This document shows, in pieces, positions 55,149 through 64,000 of a DNA stretch of 64,000 nucleotides (positions are counted from its first letter, which is position 1; every line of letters starts with the position of its first letter). This DNA comes from JADFGZ01 sp965222345 (lineage in GTDB: Bacteria > Acidobacteriota > Terriglobia > 2-12-FULL-54-10): positions 620,001-684,000 of the forward strand of contig CBDCTS010000004.1 in assembly GCA_965222345.1 (NCBI GenBank), read 5' to 3'. Below the pieces are notes generated by a model that was not told the DNA's origin, searched no databases, and saw nothing but the letters and a program-made list of their open reading frames with translations. The position numbers and the translations under genes are program-made.

Positions 55149-56003
55149 TTATGTTAGTCCATAAGCCGTTGCAGCCGGGTGGAGCGGAGCGGAACCCGGC
55201 CGTAACGGCAGGATCGCTTCCGGGGCTGGCGGCCGGTAGCCTAACGCGCTGTGCGGGCGAACTTTGTTATACTCCCGCCGCCATCCCTCAATCAACACCT
55301 TCGCTTCCTGCAAGGTGTAGAAGATCTCCCCATTGAGAAACTCGTCTCGAAACTTCCCGTTCAACGATTCTACATACCCGTTTTCCCATGGGCTCCCCGG
55401 CTCGATGAACAAGGTCTTTACCCCTACCCGCTCCAGCCAGTTCCGAACCAACCGTGCTGTGAACTCGGACCCGTTATCCGAGCGAATGTAATCGGGAACT
55501 CCTCGCTCCACAAACAAGGCTGCCAGCCGTTCCAAGACACTCATCGAATCAGCTCGCCGTTCTACGTCGATTGCCAAACATTCTCGCGTGTACTCATCCA
55601 CCACCGTCAACATCTTCAGGGGACGACCATCCTGGGTTCGATCTGCCACAAAATCGTACGCCCAGACATGATCCCGCCAGCACGGTCTTAACCGAAGACA
55701 CGACCCATCGTTCAACCACAGGCGGCTTTTCCGGGGTTGTTTCTTCGGCACTTTCAGTCCCTCCTGCCTCCAGATTCTCTCCACCCGCTTATGGTTCACC
55801 CTCCACCCCTCCCGTCGCAACAGCGCCGTGATTCGCCGGTAGCCGTATCGACCGTACTCGCCGGCTAACTGCAGCGTCCGGGTCACCAGTCGCGGTTCAT
55901 CCTGTGGTGTCAAGGTTCGATGCCGCTGGGTGGATCGGTACTGCCTCAGCACTCGACACGCCCGCCGCTCCGACACTCCCAAGGTCTGACAGACACGCTC
56001 CAC
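55149..56003 (-). CDS. IS3-family transposase OrfB (element B, right copy)
   Basis: 284 residues, identical to the product at 24127-24981, with the DDE residues in AYDFVADRTQDG, IRSDNGSEF and GSPWENGYVESLNGK. Intact. Confidence 0.92.
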   Translation of the reverse strand: MERVCQTLGVSERRACRVLRQYRSTQRHRTLTPQDEPRLVTRTLQLAGEYGRYGYRRITALLRREGWRVNHKRVERIWRQEGLKVPKKQPRKSRLWLNDGSCLRLRPCWRDHVWAYDFVADRTQDGRPLKMLTVVDEYTRECLAIDVERRADSMSVLERLAALFVERGVPDYIRSDNGSEFTARLVRNWLERVGVKTLFIEPGSPWENGYVESLNGKFRDEFLNGEIFYTLQEAKVLIEGWRREYNKVRPHSALGYRPPAPEAILPLRPGSAPLHPAATAYGLT

Positions 56004-56026
56004 TGCCTGCCTCCGTCGGCACGGGC

Positions 56027-56305
56027 TTAGAAGTTTCCCGAGGATGCCTCCTTCAGAATCGCAAGGTCCAACGCCTGATCCGCTACCAACTTCTTCAGTC
56101 GGCCATTCTCCCGTTCCAGTTCCTTCAAACGCCTCACCTGATCAACCCGCAAGCTCCCATACTCCTTCCGCCATCGATAATATGTCTGCTCCGTGATTCC
56201 CAACTTCCGACAGACCACTCCCGTTGTCTGGCCCTTAGCCAGTTCCACTTCTGCCTCTCGTAGATGTCGGATGATCTGTTCGACCGTATACCGCTTCTTA
56301 GCCAT
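56027..56305 (-). CDS. IS3-family transposase OrfA (element B, right copy)
   Basis: 92 residues, identical to the product at 25005-25283: HTH followed by a leucine zipper (LKELERENGRLKKLVADQ). Intact. Confidence 0.92.
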   Translation of the reverse strand: MAKKRYTVEQIIRHLREAEVELAKGQTTGVVCRKLGITEQTYYRWRKEYGSLRVDQVRRLKELERENGRLKKLVADQALDLAILKEASSGNF

Positions 56306-56422
56306 CCTTCCCCCTTTTTCAAGTCCAGTTGAAACCCTTTACTCTAACTTATCAACTGGACCGTTTTTGGGGGGGCAGGTCACTTATCAGAGGGGCCGGA
56401 ACGGAGAAGCTGCAAGCAATAC

Positions 56423-56451
56423 TTGCATTATACATGTATTCCATATGTCAA
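56423..56451 (+). promoter_or_regulatory. Palindromic operator/promoter candidate of the XRE-S24 repressor
   Basis: A perfect 10-bp palindrome ATACATGTAT (56430-56439) lies 22 bp before the repressor ATG, overlapping a TTGCAT (-35-like) element and followed by CATATG. Self-binding is typical of XRE-S24 repressors. No strong Shine-Dalgarno is seen. Confidence 0.45.
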
Positions 56452-56461
56452 GAAAAATCTT

Positions 56462-57250
56462 ATGGATATTTCCGAGCGGCTAAAAAATCTCCGTAAGCGA
56501 TTAAATATCAACCAATTGGAATTGGCTGGCCGGACCGGATATTCCACCTCGGCTATCAGTCACTATGAACTCGGCAGAAGAAAACCGAGCCGCCGCTTTT
56601 TAGAAAAACTCGAGGAGGTGGAAGCTGCGGCGGCAAAGCCCGGCGGCAAAGCCTCCGCTGGAAAGCGGACCGACCTGCAAACCATCGGGGAGCAGATCAA
56701 ATCTTTACAAAAAGAGATCGAAGGCCTGACGGCGCAGTTGAACCGGTTTCGGACGCAGGCGGAAAAGCCGGAATTCAGCCTGCCGGAGATTCGCATCTAT
56801 ACTAAGGAGGAATGGAAGCAGGGGACCCAGGACCGGTTGCGCTTTCAAACCCAGATTCCTGTCCTAAGGGACGAGGCGGCGGCGGGCTCTCCGCGCGAAA
56901 TCGACGGACGGGACATTGACAGCTTCATCGCCGTGCCGTCCAAGTTCGTGCCCAGGGGGCCGACGGCTTATACGGGGATTTACATCCAGGGAGACTCGAT
57001 GGAGCCGGTTCTGGGCAACCGCTTCATAGTGGTGGTTGATCACACCCGCCGCGACCCGGTCCGCCTGCGGGGCAGGATGGTGGCGGCGCTGCTACAGGAC
57101 GGCGTGGTGGTCAAGTGGTTGGCGCGCGAGACCCGCCGCGACCGCATCGTGTTGCGCTCCCAAAATCCGGACTACGAAGACATCGTGCTGGAGTCGCCGG
57201 AGACCGATCCGATTATCGGCAACGTGGTGTTCTGGTGGGGAGTACAATAA
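56462..57250 (+). CDS. XRE-family repressor with S24 (LexA/CI-like) peptidase domain
   Basis: 262 residues. N-terminal HTH (LKNLRKRLNINQLELAGRTG, YSTSAISHYELGRRKPS), a coiled linker (about 80-110), a possible Ala-Gly self-cleavage site (DEAAAGSPRE), and an S24 domain with Ser in IYIQGDSMEPVLGNR and Lys in DGVVVKWLARE. It should bind as a dimer and be inactivated by RecA-stimulated self-cleavage after DNA damage, as LexA and CI are. ATG 56462 starts the HTH; the frame opens at 56423. The gene lies 80 bp outside the IS3 copy, and its target operon is not evident; it may be a leftover of a prophage or island. Confidence 0.85.
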   Translation: MDISERLKNLRKRLNINQLELAGRTGYSTSAISHYELGRRKPSRRFLEKLEEVEAAAAKPGGKASAGKRTDLQTIGEQIKSLQKEIEGLTAQLNRFRTQAEKPEFSLPEIRIYTKEEWKQGTQDRLRFQTQIPVLRDEAAAGSPREIDGRDIDSFIAVPSKFVPRGPTAYTGIYIQGDSMEPVLGNRFIVVVDHTRRDPVRLRGRMVAALLQDGVVVKWLARETRRDRIVLRSQNPDYEDIVLESPETDPIIGNVVFWWGVQ

Positions 57251-57506
57251 AGGGCAAGCCCCGAGCCGCGCAGAGGGCCTAAAACGATTCAGAGTGCCGT
57301 GCAGCAGGTCACTTTATGGCCGCGAACGATTCAATACAGGTTCGACAGATGAGGTGCAAATCGAGCATAAATAATCATCCGGCTACCTGCGTCTCATTCC
57401 GCATTTCCATTTTCAAATCCCCAGCTCCAGAGCTAACCCTACACTGACCTCGGACGCCAATCTTCCGGCCCTTTCCAGCGGCTTGCCCGATCAGCCTGTT
57501 GCCGTG
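57251..57506. other. Gap, nothing recognised
   Basis: No gene, RNA or strong hairpin seen between the repressor and the peptidase. The promoter of the M3 peptidase is expected here. Confidence 0.4.
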
Positions 57507-59300
57507 ATGAACACGACCGGATACAATTCTTGGCGTTCCCCTAGCCACATACATTCGGAGGATGAGTTGACACAAACACTGATGCAGGTCGATCCGCGCC
57601 ATCCGTTTGACAGGAAGTTCGTTCCCAAAGAAGCCGTCATGGGCGAGTGGGCCCAGATCGAGCCGCTGTTCGCCGAACTGCTTCACCGCAGCCCTTCTTC
57701 CACGGAAGAACTGGAGAAGTGGCTCCTGGATTTCTCCGAACTCAGCGGGGCGATCAACGAGGAAATGGCCCTACGGTACATCGCGATGACGACGCAGACC
57801 GACGATCCGGTCCGGGAAACCGCCTACCAGGAGTTTGTGGAGCAGATCGTTCCCAAGTTCAAGCCGCTCGTCCAGACTCTGGAGACGGCCTATCTGCAAA
57901 ACCCGCACCGCAAGTTTCTGCCCCAGGAGCGGTACGCGGTGATGGACCGGATGATTGAAAGCAACGTGGCCCTGTTCCGGGAAAAGAACGTGCCGCTGGA
58001 AACGCAGCAGGCGTTGCTGAGCAAGCAATACCAGAAGCTCATCGGCGCGATGACGGTGACGGTTGACGGAGCGGAACTCCCGATGCCAAGGGCCGCCAAG
58101 TATCTGGAAGAACCGCACCGAGGCATCCGCCAGCAGATGTGGGAGAGCATGGCAGGCCGCCGCCTGCAGGACAAGGAAGCACTGGAAGAACTCTATGACC
58201 AACTGCTGGCGGTCCGCACGCAGATCGCCGCAAATGCAGAATTCGCCGACTACCGGGCATACGCCTTCCAGCAGCGTCAGCGGTTCGACTACACCCCGGA
58301 AGACTGCTTCCGGTTCCATGAAGGCGTGGAGCAAACCGTCCTGCCGCTTGTCGGCAAGATCCATGCAGAGCGGCGGAGACTGTTACAGGTGGAGACGCTG
58401 CGGCCCTGGGACCTGCTTGTCGATCCGCTGAATCGCCCTCCCCTGCGGCCGTTTTCCACAACCGGCGAACTCGTGCAAGGCACGCGGGAAATTTTCACCC
58501 GGATCGATCCGAACTTGGGCGAGCAGTTTAACTTTATGGCCGAAGAGAATCTTCTGGAACTGGAAAGCCGCAAGGGGAAAGCCCCTGGCGGCTACCAGGA
58601 GACGCTGCAGGAACGGCGCTGGCCGTTCATCTTCATGAACGCCGCGGGCCGAGACGCTGACATCCGCACGTTGGTCCACGAAGGCGGACATGCCTTCCAC
58701 ATGCTTGCCGCCCGCGAGGAGCCCATCATTTACTACCGCCATGCCCCGATGGAGTTCTGCGAAGTGGCGTCAATGGGTATGGAAATGCTCGCGGCGCCCC
58801 ATCTCAGCGTGTTCTACAAGAATCCGGAAGACTGCAACCGGGCCGTCCGGTCGAAGCTGGAAGATTTCGTCTTGCTCCTGCCCTGGGTGGCCACGATCGA
58901 TGCATTCCAGCATTGGGTCTATACACACCCCAGCCACACTCGAGACGAACGCGCCCAGGCTTGGCGGCAAATCCACGGCCGGTTCTCTGCGGAAGTCGAC
59001 TGGACCGGGTACGACGAGCAACGCACCTTTCTGTGGCACCGCCAGCTCCACCTGTTTGAAGTTCCTTTCTACTACATCGAGTATGGGATTGCCCTGATCG
59101 GCGCGCTGCAAGTTTGGATGCGCAGCCGGTCCAACTACCGCGAAGCCGTAGAGCACTATTGGAAGGCGCTGTCGCTGGGAGGAACCCGCCCGTTGCCGGA
59201 ATTGTTTGCAGCGGCAGGCGCGCGGTTCCGGTTTGACCGCGATACGCTGCAACCGCTGATGGACGCAGTGAGCGAGGAACTGGACCGCATCGGAAACTGA
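57507..59300 (+). CDS. M3-family oligoendopeptidase (thimet/PepF-like)
   Basis: About 597 residues, the usual size of PepF-type M3 zinc peptidases, which cut short peptides in the cytoplasm. Zinc site HEGGHAFHMLA with the third ligand Glu in HAPMEFCEVASMGMEML; C-terminal FYYIEYGIALIGALQVW and the Tyr/His substrate loop are typical. Start is uncertain: ATG 57507 is the first ATG, but TTG 57567 has GGAGG five nt upstream and ATG 57582 opens the conserved region. Stands alone, convergent with the oxidoreductase gene. Confidence 0.88.
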   Translation: MNTTGYNSWRSPSHIHSEDELTQTLMQVDPRHPFDRKFVPKEAVMGEWAQIEPLFAELLHRSPSSTEELEKWLLDFSELSGAINEEMALRYIAMTTQTDDPVRETAYQEFVEQIVPKFKPLVQTLETAYLQNPHRKFLPQERYAVMDRMIESNVALFREKNVPLETQQALLSKQYQKLIGAMTVTVDGAELPMPRAAKYLEEPHRGIRQQMWESMAGRRLQDKEALEELYDQLLAVRTQIAANAEFADYRAYAFQQRQRFDYTPEDCFRFHEGVEQTVLPLVGKIHAERRRLLQVETLRPWDLLVDPLNRPPLRPFSTTGELVQGTREIFTRIDPNLGEQFNFMAEENLLELESRKGKAPGGYQETLQERRWPFIFMNAAGRDADIRTLVHEGGHAFHMLAAREEPIIYYRHAPMEFCEVASMGMEMLAAPHLSVFYKNPEDCNRAVRSKLEDFVLLLPWVATIDAFQHWVYTHPSHTRDERAQAWRQIHGRFSAEVDWTGYDEQRTFLWHRQLHLFEVPFYYIEYGIALIGALQVWMRSRSNYREAVEHYWKALSLGGTRPLPELFAAAGARFRFDRDTLQPLMDAVSEELDRIGN

Positions 59301-59376
59301 GCCGGCGGCGTCCCGCCATAGTTCATCTCACGCGGGTTTTTCCATCTTGGCGATTCCTCCCGGTTTTTCCCGATGA

Positions 59377-59399
59377 CCGGCCCCGGAATTCGGGGCCGG
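59377..59399. terminator. Hairpin between convergent genes
   Basis: CCGGCCCCG-GAATT-CGGGGCCGG, perfect 9-bp arms, centred between the convergent M3 peptidase and LLM oxidoreductase genes. No long T-run on either side, so factor-dependent or weak termination is possible. Confidence 0.5.
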
Positions 59400-59492
59400 C
59401 AGCAAACCACTCCGGATTCGCCTAACCTTACCAAGAGAAAATCCACAGGGGAAGCACCGGTATCCACTCCGCTAAAACCGGAAGCTGTCCCA

Positions 59493-60422
59493 TCAGGAAT
59501 AGACTAGTGGGGCAACTTGCTCTTGAAAGATTTCGAGCTGCCGGGGTTGGTCAAAAACAGGCCACAGGAAGACGCGCTGAGCCCCTGCGGATTGGTAGGC
59601 TCTGAGTTTCTCGGCGCATTCCTCGGCTGGTCCAACCAGAAAACGTTGGCTGAGTTGGTCCTCGGGACGGTTGAAGGTGGGGCCAATGAACTCCCGGATC
59701 ACGCGCTTTGCTTTACCCGTATCGGTGATATAAAGAAGCATGGTGGAGATTGCATTGGGGAACCGGTCTGCGTCTTTACCGCCGTGAAGGAGGTTTTCCC
59801 GGAGCCGGCTCCAGGCCCCCTTGAATAATTCAGGAGTGGTGTTATAAGCAGATGCCAGCCAGCCGTCGCCAAGACGGGCCGTGCGACGAAGACCAGCATC
59901 CGAACCCCAACTGCCGATCCATACGGGCGGCCCGGTTTGCCGCACCGGATACGGCTCGAGGGCCATCCCCTCAGCAGCGTAGAACTTTCCTCGAAATGAC
60001 GCTCCTTCCTTACTCCAAAGAGTCCGCAACGCCTGAATGGCTTCGTCCAGTCGCTTCCAGCGCTCTTCAAAGGGAAGCCCAACCAGAGCGTAGTCGCTGG
60101 CGGAGGAACCCGACCCAACGCCCACTACAAGACGTCCGCCGGAAAGGATGTCAATTGCGGCCAGCGTCTTAGCTGTTGTGACAGGACCCCGCACGACAGG
60201 GAGCACGACCGTCGTCATCAGGCTCATCCGCCCGGTGCACGAAAGCACTGCGGCCAGCGCCGTGGGTCCATCCAGCCATGGACGGGGAAAAATGAGATGG
60301 TCATTCGCAGCGAGAGCCTGAAAGTCCAGGCTCTCGGCTGTCCTGGCATACTCCATTAAAAGGTCGCGGGAGAAACCTTTTCCATCAAAATCAATCAGCG
60401 GGAGATGAACTCCGTAATCCAT
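59493..60422 (-). CDS. LLM-class flavin-dependent oxidoreductase
   Basis: 309 residues with the luciferase-like TIM barrel: GVHLPLIDFDG, LTRMSLMTTVVLPV-like block GRMSLMTTVVLPVVRGP, AAIDILSGGRLVVGVGSG, PVWIGSWG and LGDGWL. Such enzymes use FMN or F420; the choice and substrate cannot be read from the sequence. Length is normal. It shares a strand with the acyl-CoA synthetase gene 200 bp upstream, which may or may not be cotranscribed. Confidence 0.85.
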   Translation of the reverse strand: MDYGVHLPLIDFDGKGFSRDLLMEYARTAESLDFQALAANDHLIFPRPWLDGPTALAAVLSCTGRMSLMTTVVLPVVRGPVTTAKTLAAIDILSGGRLVVGVGSGSSASDYALVGLPFEERWKRLDEAIQALRTLWSKEGASFRGKFYAAEGMALEPYPVRQTGPPVWIGSWGSDAGLRRTARLGDGWLASAYNTTPELFKGAWSRLRENLLHGGKDADRFPNAISTMLLYITDTGKAKRVIREFIGPTFNRPEDQLSQRFLVGPAEECAEKLRAYQSAGAQRVFLWPVFDQPRQLEIFQEQVAPLVYS

Positions 60423-60624
60423 ATCACGTCCTTTTTCACTTTTCAGGCAGGGTAGAGCAGCTTCATAGTCGGTGCAATGCGCGTTGCGGGTGAATCCATC
60501 CGAGCCGCGACTGCCCCGAGCTTGCCGAAGGGCGAGCGGCCCTGACTACATACAAACTGCGAAAGCTCCAAAAGCAATATTCGGCAAGAGGAAGCAACTG
60601 GAAAAATAGACGTCTCGGGCAGAT

Positions 60625-62592
60625 TCACAAAGCCCGGACAATCTCTTCCACGGCCAGAGGATTTTCCAGAGCCGAGAGATCGCCCATCGGCTCTCCCAAA
60701 TAGGCGGCGCGTACAACGCGGCGCATGAGCTTGGCGTTGCGCGTCCTGGGCAGGTCGCCAACAAACTTCACCGTCCGGGGTTTCAGCGGCTTGCCTAGAG
60801 CTTGCGCCACGCACTCGCGCAGTTCCTGGCGCAGCGATTCACTGTCCGCGCGGCCCGGCCGCAGCACACAGAAACACGCCAGCTCCTGGCCTTTCACGGG
60901 GTCGGGAACGCCTACGCAAGCGGCCTCGGCCACTGCTTCATGCCTCACCAGAACGGACTCCACCTCCGCCGGGCCCAGGCGTTTGCCGGCCACTTTGATC
61001 GTGTCATCCGAGCGCCCCAGGACGTACCACATTCCATCGGCGTCCACCGCCGCCCAGTCGCCATGAGTCCACAGTCCCGGGAAACGCGCCCAATAGGTTT
61101 CCCGATATCGCTCCGGGGCCTTCCAGAAGCCGCGCGTCATGCCGATCCAGGGACGGCGGATCACCAGCTCGCCCACCTGCCCGCGGAGCGGCCGGCCCTT
61201 CCCGTCCACTACGTCGGCGGCCATGCCGGGAACCGGTCCGACAAAAGCCGTTGGCTTGAGCGGCAGCAGAAGATTCCCTCCCAGGATGCCTCCCGAAATT
61301 TCCGTCCCGCCCGAATAGTTGATGATGGGTAGCCGCCCGCCGCCGACCGTCTGAAAAAACCAGAGCCAGGGGGCCGGATTCCACGGTTCGCCCGTGGAGC
61401 CGAGAATGCGCAGCGAAGACAGGTCGTGCCGCTTGACCGGCTCTTCGCCGTGCTGCATCAAGGAGCGCACCAACGTGGGAGAGATTCCCAGGACCGACAC
61501 GCGGTGCCGCGCGATGAGGCTCCACAAACGGTCCGGGGCCGGGTGGTCGGGAGCGCCGTCATAGAGCAACAGTGTCGCTCCCAGCAGCGTGCCGCCCAAA
61601 ACCAGCCAGGGCCCCATCATCCAGCCCATGTCGGTCATCCAGTAAACCGTATCGTCCGCATGCACGTCCATGCAGTGGGCCATGTCTTGCACCGCCTTGA
61701 TGGGAAACCCGCAGTGGGTGTGCACTGCGCCTTTGGGCTCGCCCGAGGTGCCTGAAGTATAGATGAGCATCAGGGGGTCTTCCGCCTCGGTCGTTTCGGT
61801 TGCCGCTTCGGCTTCAGCCGGGGAGGAATCAGAGGCAAGCAGCTCGTGCAACCAACGGTCCCGTCCTTTTGTCCAGGCTACTTTCATTCCAATGCGCCGG
61901 AGGACGATCATGTGTTCCAGCGAGGGGGTGAGCGCGGCTGCCCGATCGGCCACTTCCTTCATCGCAACCGTGTGGCCGCGCCGGTAGAAACCGTCGGCGG
62001 TGAACAACGCCCTGGCCCCGGCGGAGGTCAGGCGGGAGGCAACCGCTTTGGCGCCGTAGCCGGAAAACAGCGGCAAAAAGATGGCTCCTATCTTGGCAAT
62101 GGCGAACAAGGCGACAACGACCTCCGGCGTCATGGGCATAAACACGGCGATCACGTCGCCCTTCTTCAGCCCGAGTTGCCGCAGCACTGCGGCCAGCCGG
62201 TTGACCTCCCGGCAGAGAGCTCCGTAGGTCAACGCGCGCTCGCAGCCCTCCTCGCCTTCCCAGCGGAGCGCGAGACGGTTCTCAACCGGCGTGCCCATCC
62301 ACTTGTCCAGGCAGCTTTCCACAATGTTGAGCCGGCCTCCCACGCACCAGCGCGACCAGGGCTCTCCTGCCGATGTGTCCAGGATTGTCCGGTAGGGCGT
62401 AGAGAAACGAACGCCGAGGTCTTGAATCACTGCATCCCAAAACCACTCGATGTCATCGGTGGAACGCCGCAGGAGTTCTTCAAAGGAGGAGATGTGGTGC
62501 GCCTTCATGAAAGCCGCCAGACGGCTGCGGCCCGCCTGCTCCGGGGTTGGCCGCCAGACGATTTTGCCTCCGAAGTCTCCTTGCGGCTCCAT
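60625..62592 (-). CDS. AMP-forming acyl-CoA synthetase (acetyl/acetoacetyl-CoA synthetase-like)
   Basis: 655 residues. An N-terminal ACAS_N-like part (STDDIEWFWDAVIQDLGVRF) is followed by the AMP-binding core: P-loop LMLIYTSGTSGEPKGAVHTH, TDMGWMMGPW, ILGSTGEPWNP, INYSGGTEISGG, WTHGDWAAVDADGMWYVLGR, and the catalytic Lys in PRTRNAKLMRRVVRA. It activates a short carboxylic acid as acyl-AMP and then acyl-CoA. The GNLLLPLKP region suggests an acetate/propionate-type enzyme, but substrate is unproven. I start at ATG 62592; the frame runs to 62772 without conserved sequence. Minus strand, upstream of the LLM gene. Confidence 0.88.
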   Translation of the reverse strand: MEPQGDFGGKIVWRPTPEQAGRSRLAAFMKAHHISSFEELLRRSTDDIEWFWDAVIQDLGVRFSTPYRTILDTSAGEPWSRWCVGGRLNIVESCLDKWMGTPVENRLALRWEGEEGCERALTYGALCREVNRLAAVLRQLGLKKGDVIAVFMPMTPEVVVALFAIAKIGAIFLPLFSGYGAKAVASRLTSAGARALFTADGFYRRGHTVAMKEVADRAAALTPSLEHMIVLRRIGMKVAWTKGRDRWLHELLASDSSPAEAEAATETTEAEDPLMLIYTSGTSGEPKGAVHTHCGFPIKAVQDMAHCMDVHADDTVYWMTDMGWMMGPWLVLGGTLLGATLLLYDGAPDHPAPDRLWSLIARHRVSVLGISPTLVRSLMQHGEEPVKRHDLSSLRILGSTGEPWNPAPWLWFFQTVGGGRLPIINYSGGTEISGGILGGNLLLPLKPTAFVGPVPGMAADVVDGKGRPLRGQVGELVIRRPWIGMTRGFWKAPERYRETYWARFPGLWTHGDWAAVDADGMWYVLGRSDDTIKVAGKRLGPAEVESVLVRHEAVAEAACVGVPDPVKGQELACFCVLRPGRADSESLRQELRECVAQALGKPLKPRTVKFVGDLPRTRNAKLMRRVVRAAYLGEPMGDLSALENPLAVEEIVRAL

Positions 62593-62863
62593 GCTCCGAC
62601 ACCTCGCTGTACATCTTTCCAGAAATTGTCTTTTAGCACGCTGCGAAACACGCAAGGTTTCGCACGGGTTCCCTCGTGCTAAACCAACTCGCATGCCAGC
62701 CAAAACAGCAACCCCAAACCAGAGCGTCACCATACTCCGGGAATTGCATGCAATCAAGGCACAACTCGACAAGTGTCGTTAGCACATGATATGTCCGGTC
62801 TAATTAACATGTGAAATGTCCGCTTTGAGCGGCGTAGGGTAGGGCTTTTTGCCAGGAGGTGGC

Positions 62864-64000
62864 ATGAAGTTCTACTCGGAAGCTGCGATGGAGCGGGCGA
62901 TGAAGATACAAGAAGTAATTTTGCGAGCGATAGGGAAGCGGATCAACTGGTGGCAGGCAGCCGAGATCATCGGGATCAGCGACCGGCAGATGAGGCGGTG
63001 GCGCAGCCGGTACGAGCAGTACGGCTACGACGGGCTGTTTGACCGGCGGCGGGGAAAGCCGAGTCCGCGGCGGGTACCCCTGGGGACGGTGGAGAAGGTG
63101 TTGGGGCTGTATCAGGAGAAGTACTTTGACTTCAACGTGCGGCACTTTCACGAAAAGCTGCGGGAAGAGCACGGCCTCCGGCTGAGCTACACCTGGGTGA
63201 AGCTGGCATTGCAAGGGGCGGGGCTAGTGAACAGGAGGCGGAAGCGGGGCCTGCACCGCCAGAGGCGGCCCCGGCGGCCGTTGCCGGGAATGCTGCTGCA
63301 TCTGGATGGGAGCCAGCATCGGTGGTTTGTCGATGATCGCTGGTATGACCTGCTGGTGGTCCTGGATGATGCCAGCAGCGAGATTTACTATGCGCAACTG
63401 GTAGAGCAGGAATCGACGCGGACGGTGCTGGCTGCCCTGCGGGAGGTGGTCGAGCAGCAGGGGATCTTTTGCGCCCTTTATAGCGACCGGGCCAGTCATT
63501 TCTTCCTGACCCGGAAGGCGGGCGAGCCGGTGGATCGGCAACGGCTGACCCAGGTGGGCCGCGCCCTGCGGGAGCTGGGCATTCAGATGATTCCGGCCTA
63601 TTCGCCGCAGGCGCGGGGACGCAGCGAGCGGAACTTCGGGACCTGGCAAGGGCGGCTGCCGCAGGAACTGCGCCTGCGGGGAATCATCACGCTAGAGGCA
63701 GCGAATCGGTTCCTGCGGGAGGGCTATATCGGGGAGTTCAACCGGCGCTTTGCCGTGCCGGCCACCCAACCAGGCAGCGCCTTTTTGCCGTCAGCCAGGC
63801 GGGAGTTAGAGCGAATCTTCTCGATCCAGCACCAGCGGATAGTGAATCGGGACAATACGGTCAGTCTGGAGAACCGCCTCCTCCAGATCGAGAAAACTCC
63901 TTGGCGCGGGACTCTGGCGGGCTGCCGGGTGACCGTCTATGAACACCTGGATGGGACGTTAAGCATTGGCTATGGGCCGCACACGGTGGGCCGCTACTCC
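62864..64000 (+). CDS. ISNCY-type (IS1202-like) transposase, cut by the window edge
   Basis: 379 codons remain open at the right edge, so the 3' end is missing. The N-terminal HTH reads WWQAAEIIGISDRQMRRWRS; the rve-like core has MLLHLDGSQHRWF (first Asp), ALYSDRASHFFLTRK (second Asp) and AYSPQARGRSERNFGTWQG (Glu). This order is typical of the IS1202/ISDol1 group. CCAGGAGGTGGC precedes the ATG. Two near-direct repeats (ACATGATATGTCCG, ACATGTGAAATGTCCG) at about 62784-62824 probably belong to the IS end. Confidence 0.88.
   Translation, partial: MKFYSEAAMERAMKIQEVILRAIGKRINWWQAAEIIGISDRQMRRWRSRYEQYGYDGLFDRRRGKPSPRRVPLGTVEKVLGLYQEKYFDFNVRHFHEKLREEHGLRLSYTWVKLALQGAGLVNRRRKRGLHRQRRPRRPLPGMLLHLDGSQHRWFVDDRWYDLLVVLDDASSEIYYAQLVEQESTRTVLAALREVVEQQGIFCALYSDRASHFFLTRKAGEPVDRQRLTQVGRALRELGIQMIPAYSPQARGRSERNFGTWQGRLPQELRLRGIITLEAANRFLREGYIGEFNRRFAVPATQPGSAFLPSARRELERIFSIQHQRIVNRDNTVSLENRLLQIEKTPWRGTLAGCRVTVYEHLDGTLSIGYGPHTVGRYS

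Larger units (their letters stand above)
55120..56382 (-). mobile_element. IS3-family insertion sequence B, right copy (1263 bp)
   Basis: Same ends, length, orientation and encoded proteins as the copy at 24098-25360. Flanks CAA and CTT form no target duplication, nor do the outer flanks of the pair. Confidence 0.92.

Overview
The window is a high-GC bacterial chromosome segment in which a few ordinary chromosomal genes alternate with layers of mobile and defence DNA. I see no taxonomic marker. The integrase, the type IV secretion (T4SS) gene set and the secreted proteins with an LPPExQAD-type N-terminus remind me of Acidobacteriota and similar environmental or symbiotic bacteria. That is an impression, not a result. 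The 38.9-55.0 kb block looks more proteobacterial in style and is probably imported.

Layout. 0-7.0 kb: a GNAT acetyltransferase, then a complete tripartite RND efflux operon (outer-membrane lipoprotein, membrane-fusion protein, RND pump) preceded by a 45-codon TetR remnant and a palindromic operator-like site. 7.1-20.5 kb: a decayed integrative conjugative element beside tRNA-Arg(TCT). It has tyrosine integrase, excisionase-like HTH, virB11, virD4, an iteron/inverted-repeat region, a possible replication-relaxation protein, virB8, virB6, virB5, virB10, virB9 and virB4. virB6 and virB10 carry in-frame stops, virB4 is frameshifted and cut by an IS6-family element, and no relaxase, virB2 or virB3 is present. 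20.7-25.4 kb: a glutamate-synthase-like gene, then nested insertion sequences (IS110 and IS1380 remnants, two IS3-family elements).

24.1-56.4 kb is bracketed by two apparently identical 1263-bp IS3-family copies in the same orientation. Inside are: a fic gene cut by the left copy; a cluster of secreted modular proteins in which a formylglycine-generating-enzyme-like protein and an ankyrin-M48 protease share one N-terminal module; a truncated serine recombinase with a res-like motif cluster; an SRAP / Y-family polymerase / zinc-ribbon repair cassette; a TIR protein with a broken Sel1-repeat gene and a decayed HigBA pair; a P4-type integrase remnant; and a compact five-gene operon (38.9-53.3 kb). 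The operon encodes a giant DEAD-box helicase with a DUF1998-like end, a DrmD-like SNF2 helicase, a DrmMI/PglX-like adenine methylase, a PLD-like protein without an HKD motif, and an HNH endonuclease. A Fic protein with an N-terminal winged helix and Gln in place of the catalytic His lies upstream.

The five-gene operon is the best candidate for a poorly described system. It shares SNF2 and methylase genes with class 1 DISARM. DrmA and DrmB seem to be replaced by one DruE-like polypeptide, and an HNH nuclease is added. The methylase carries a C7 tract that shifts its last ~80 residues out of frame, which may be phase variation, decay or a sequencing error. 56.4-62.6 kb returns to ordinary genes (XRE-S24 repressor, M3 oligopeptidase, LLM-class oxidoreductase, acyl-CoA synthetase). 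An ISNCY-type transposase runs off the right edge.
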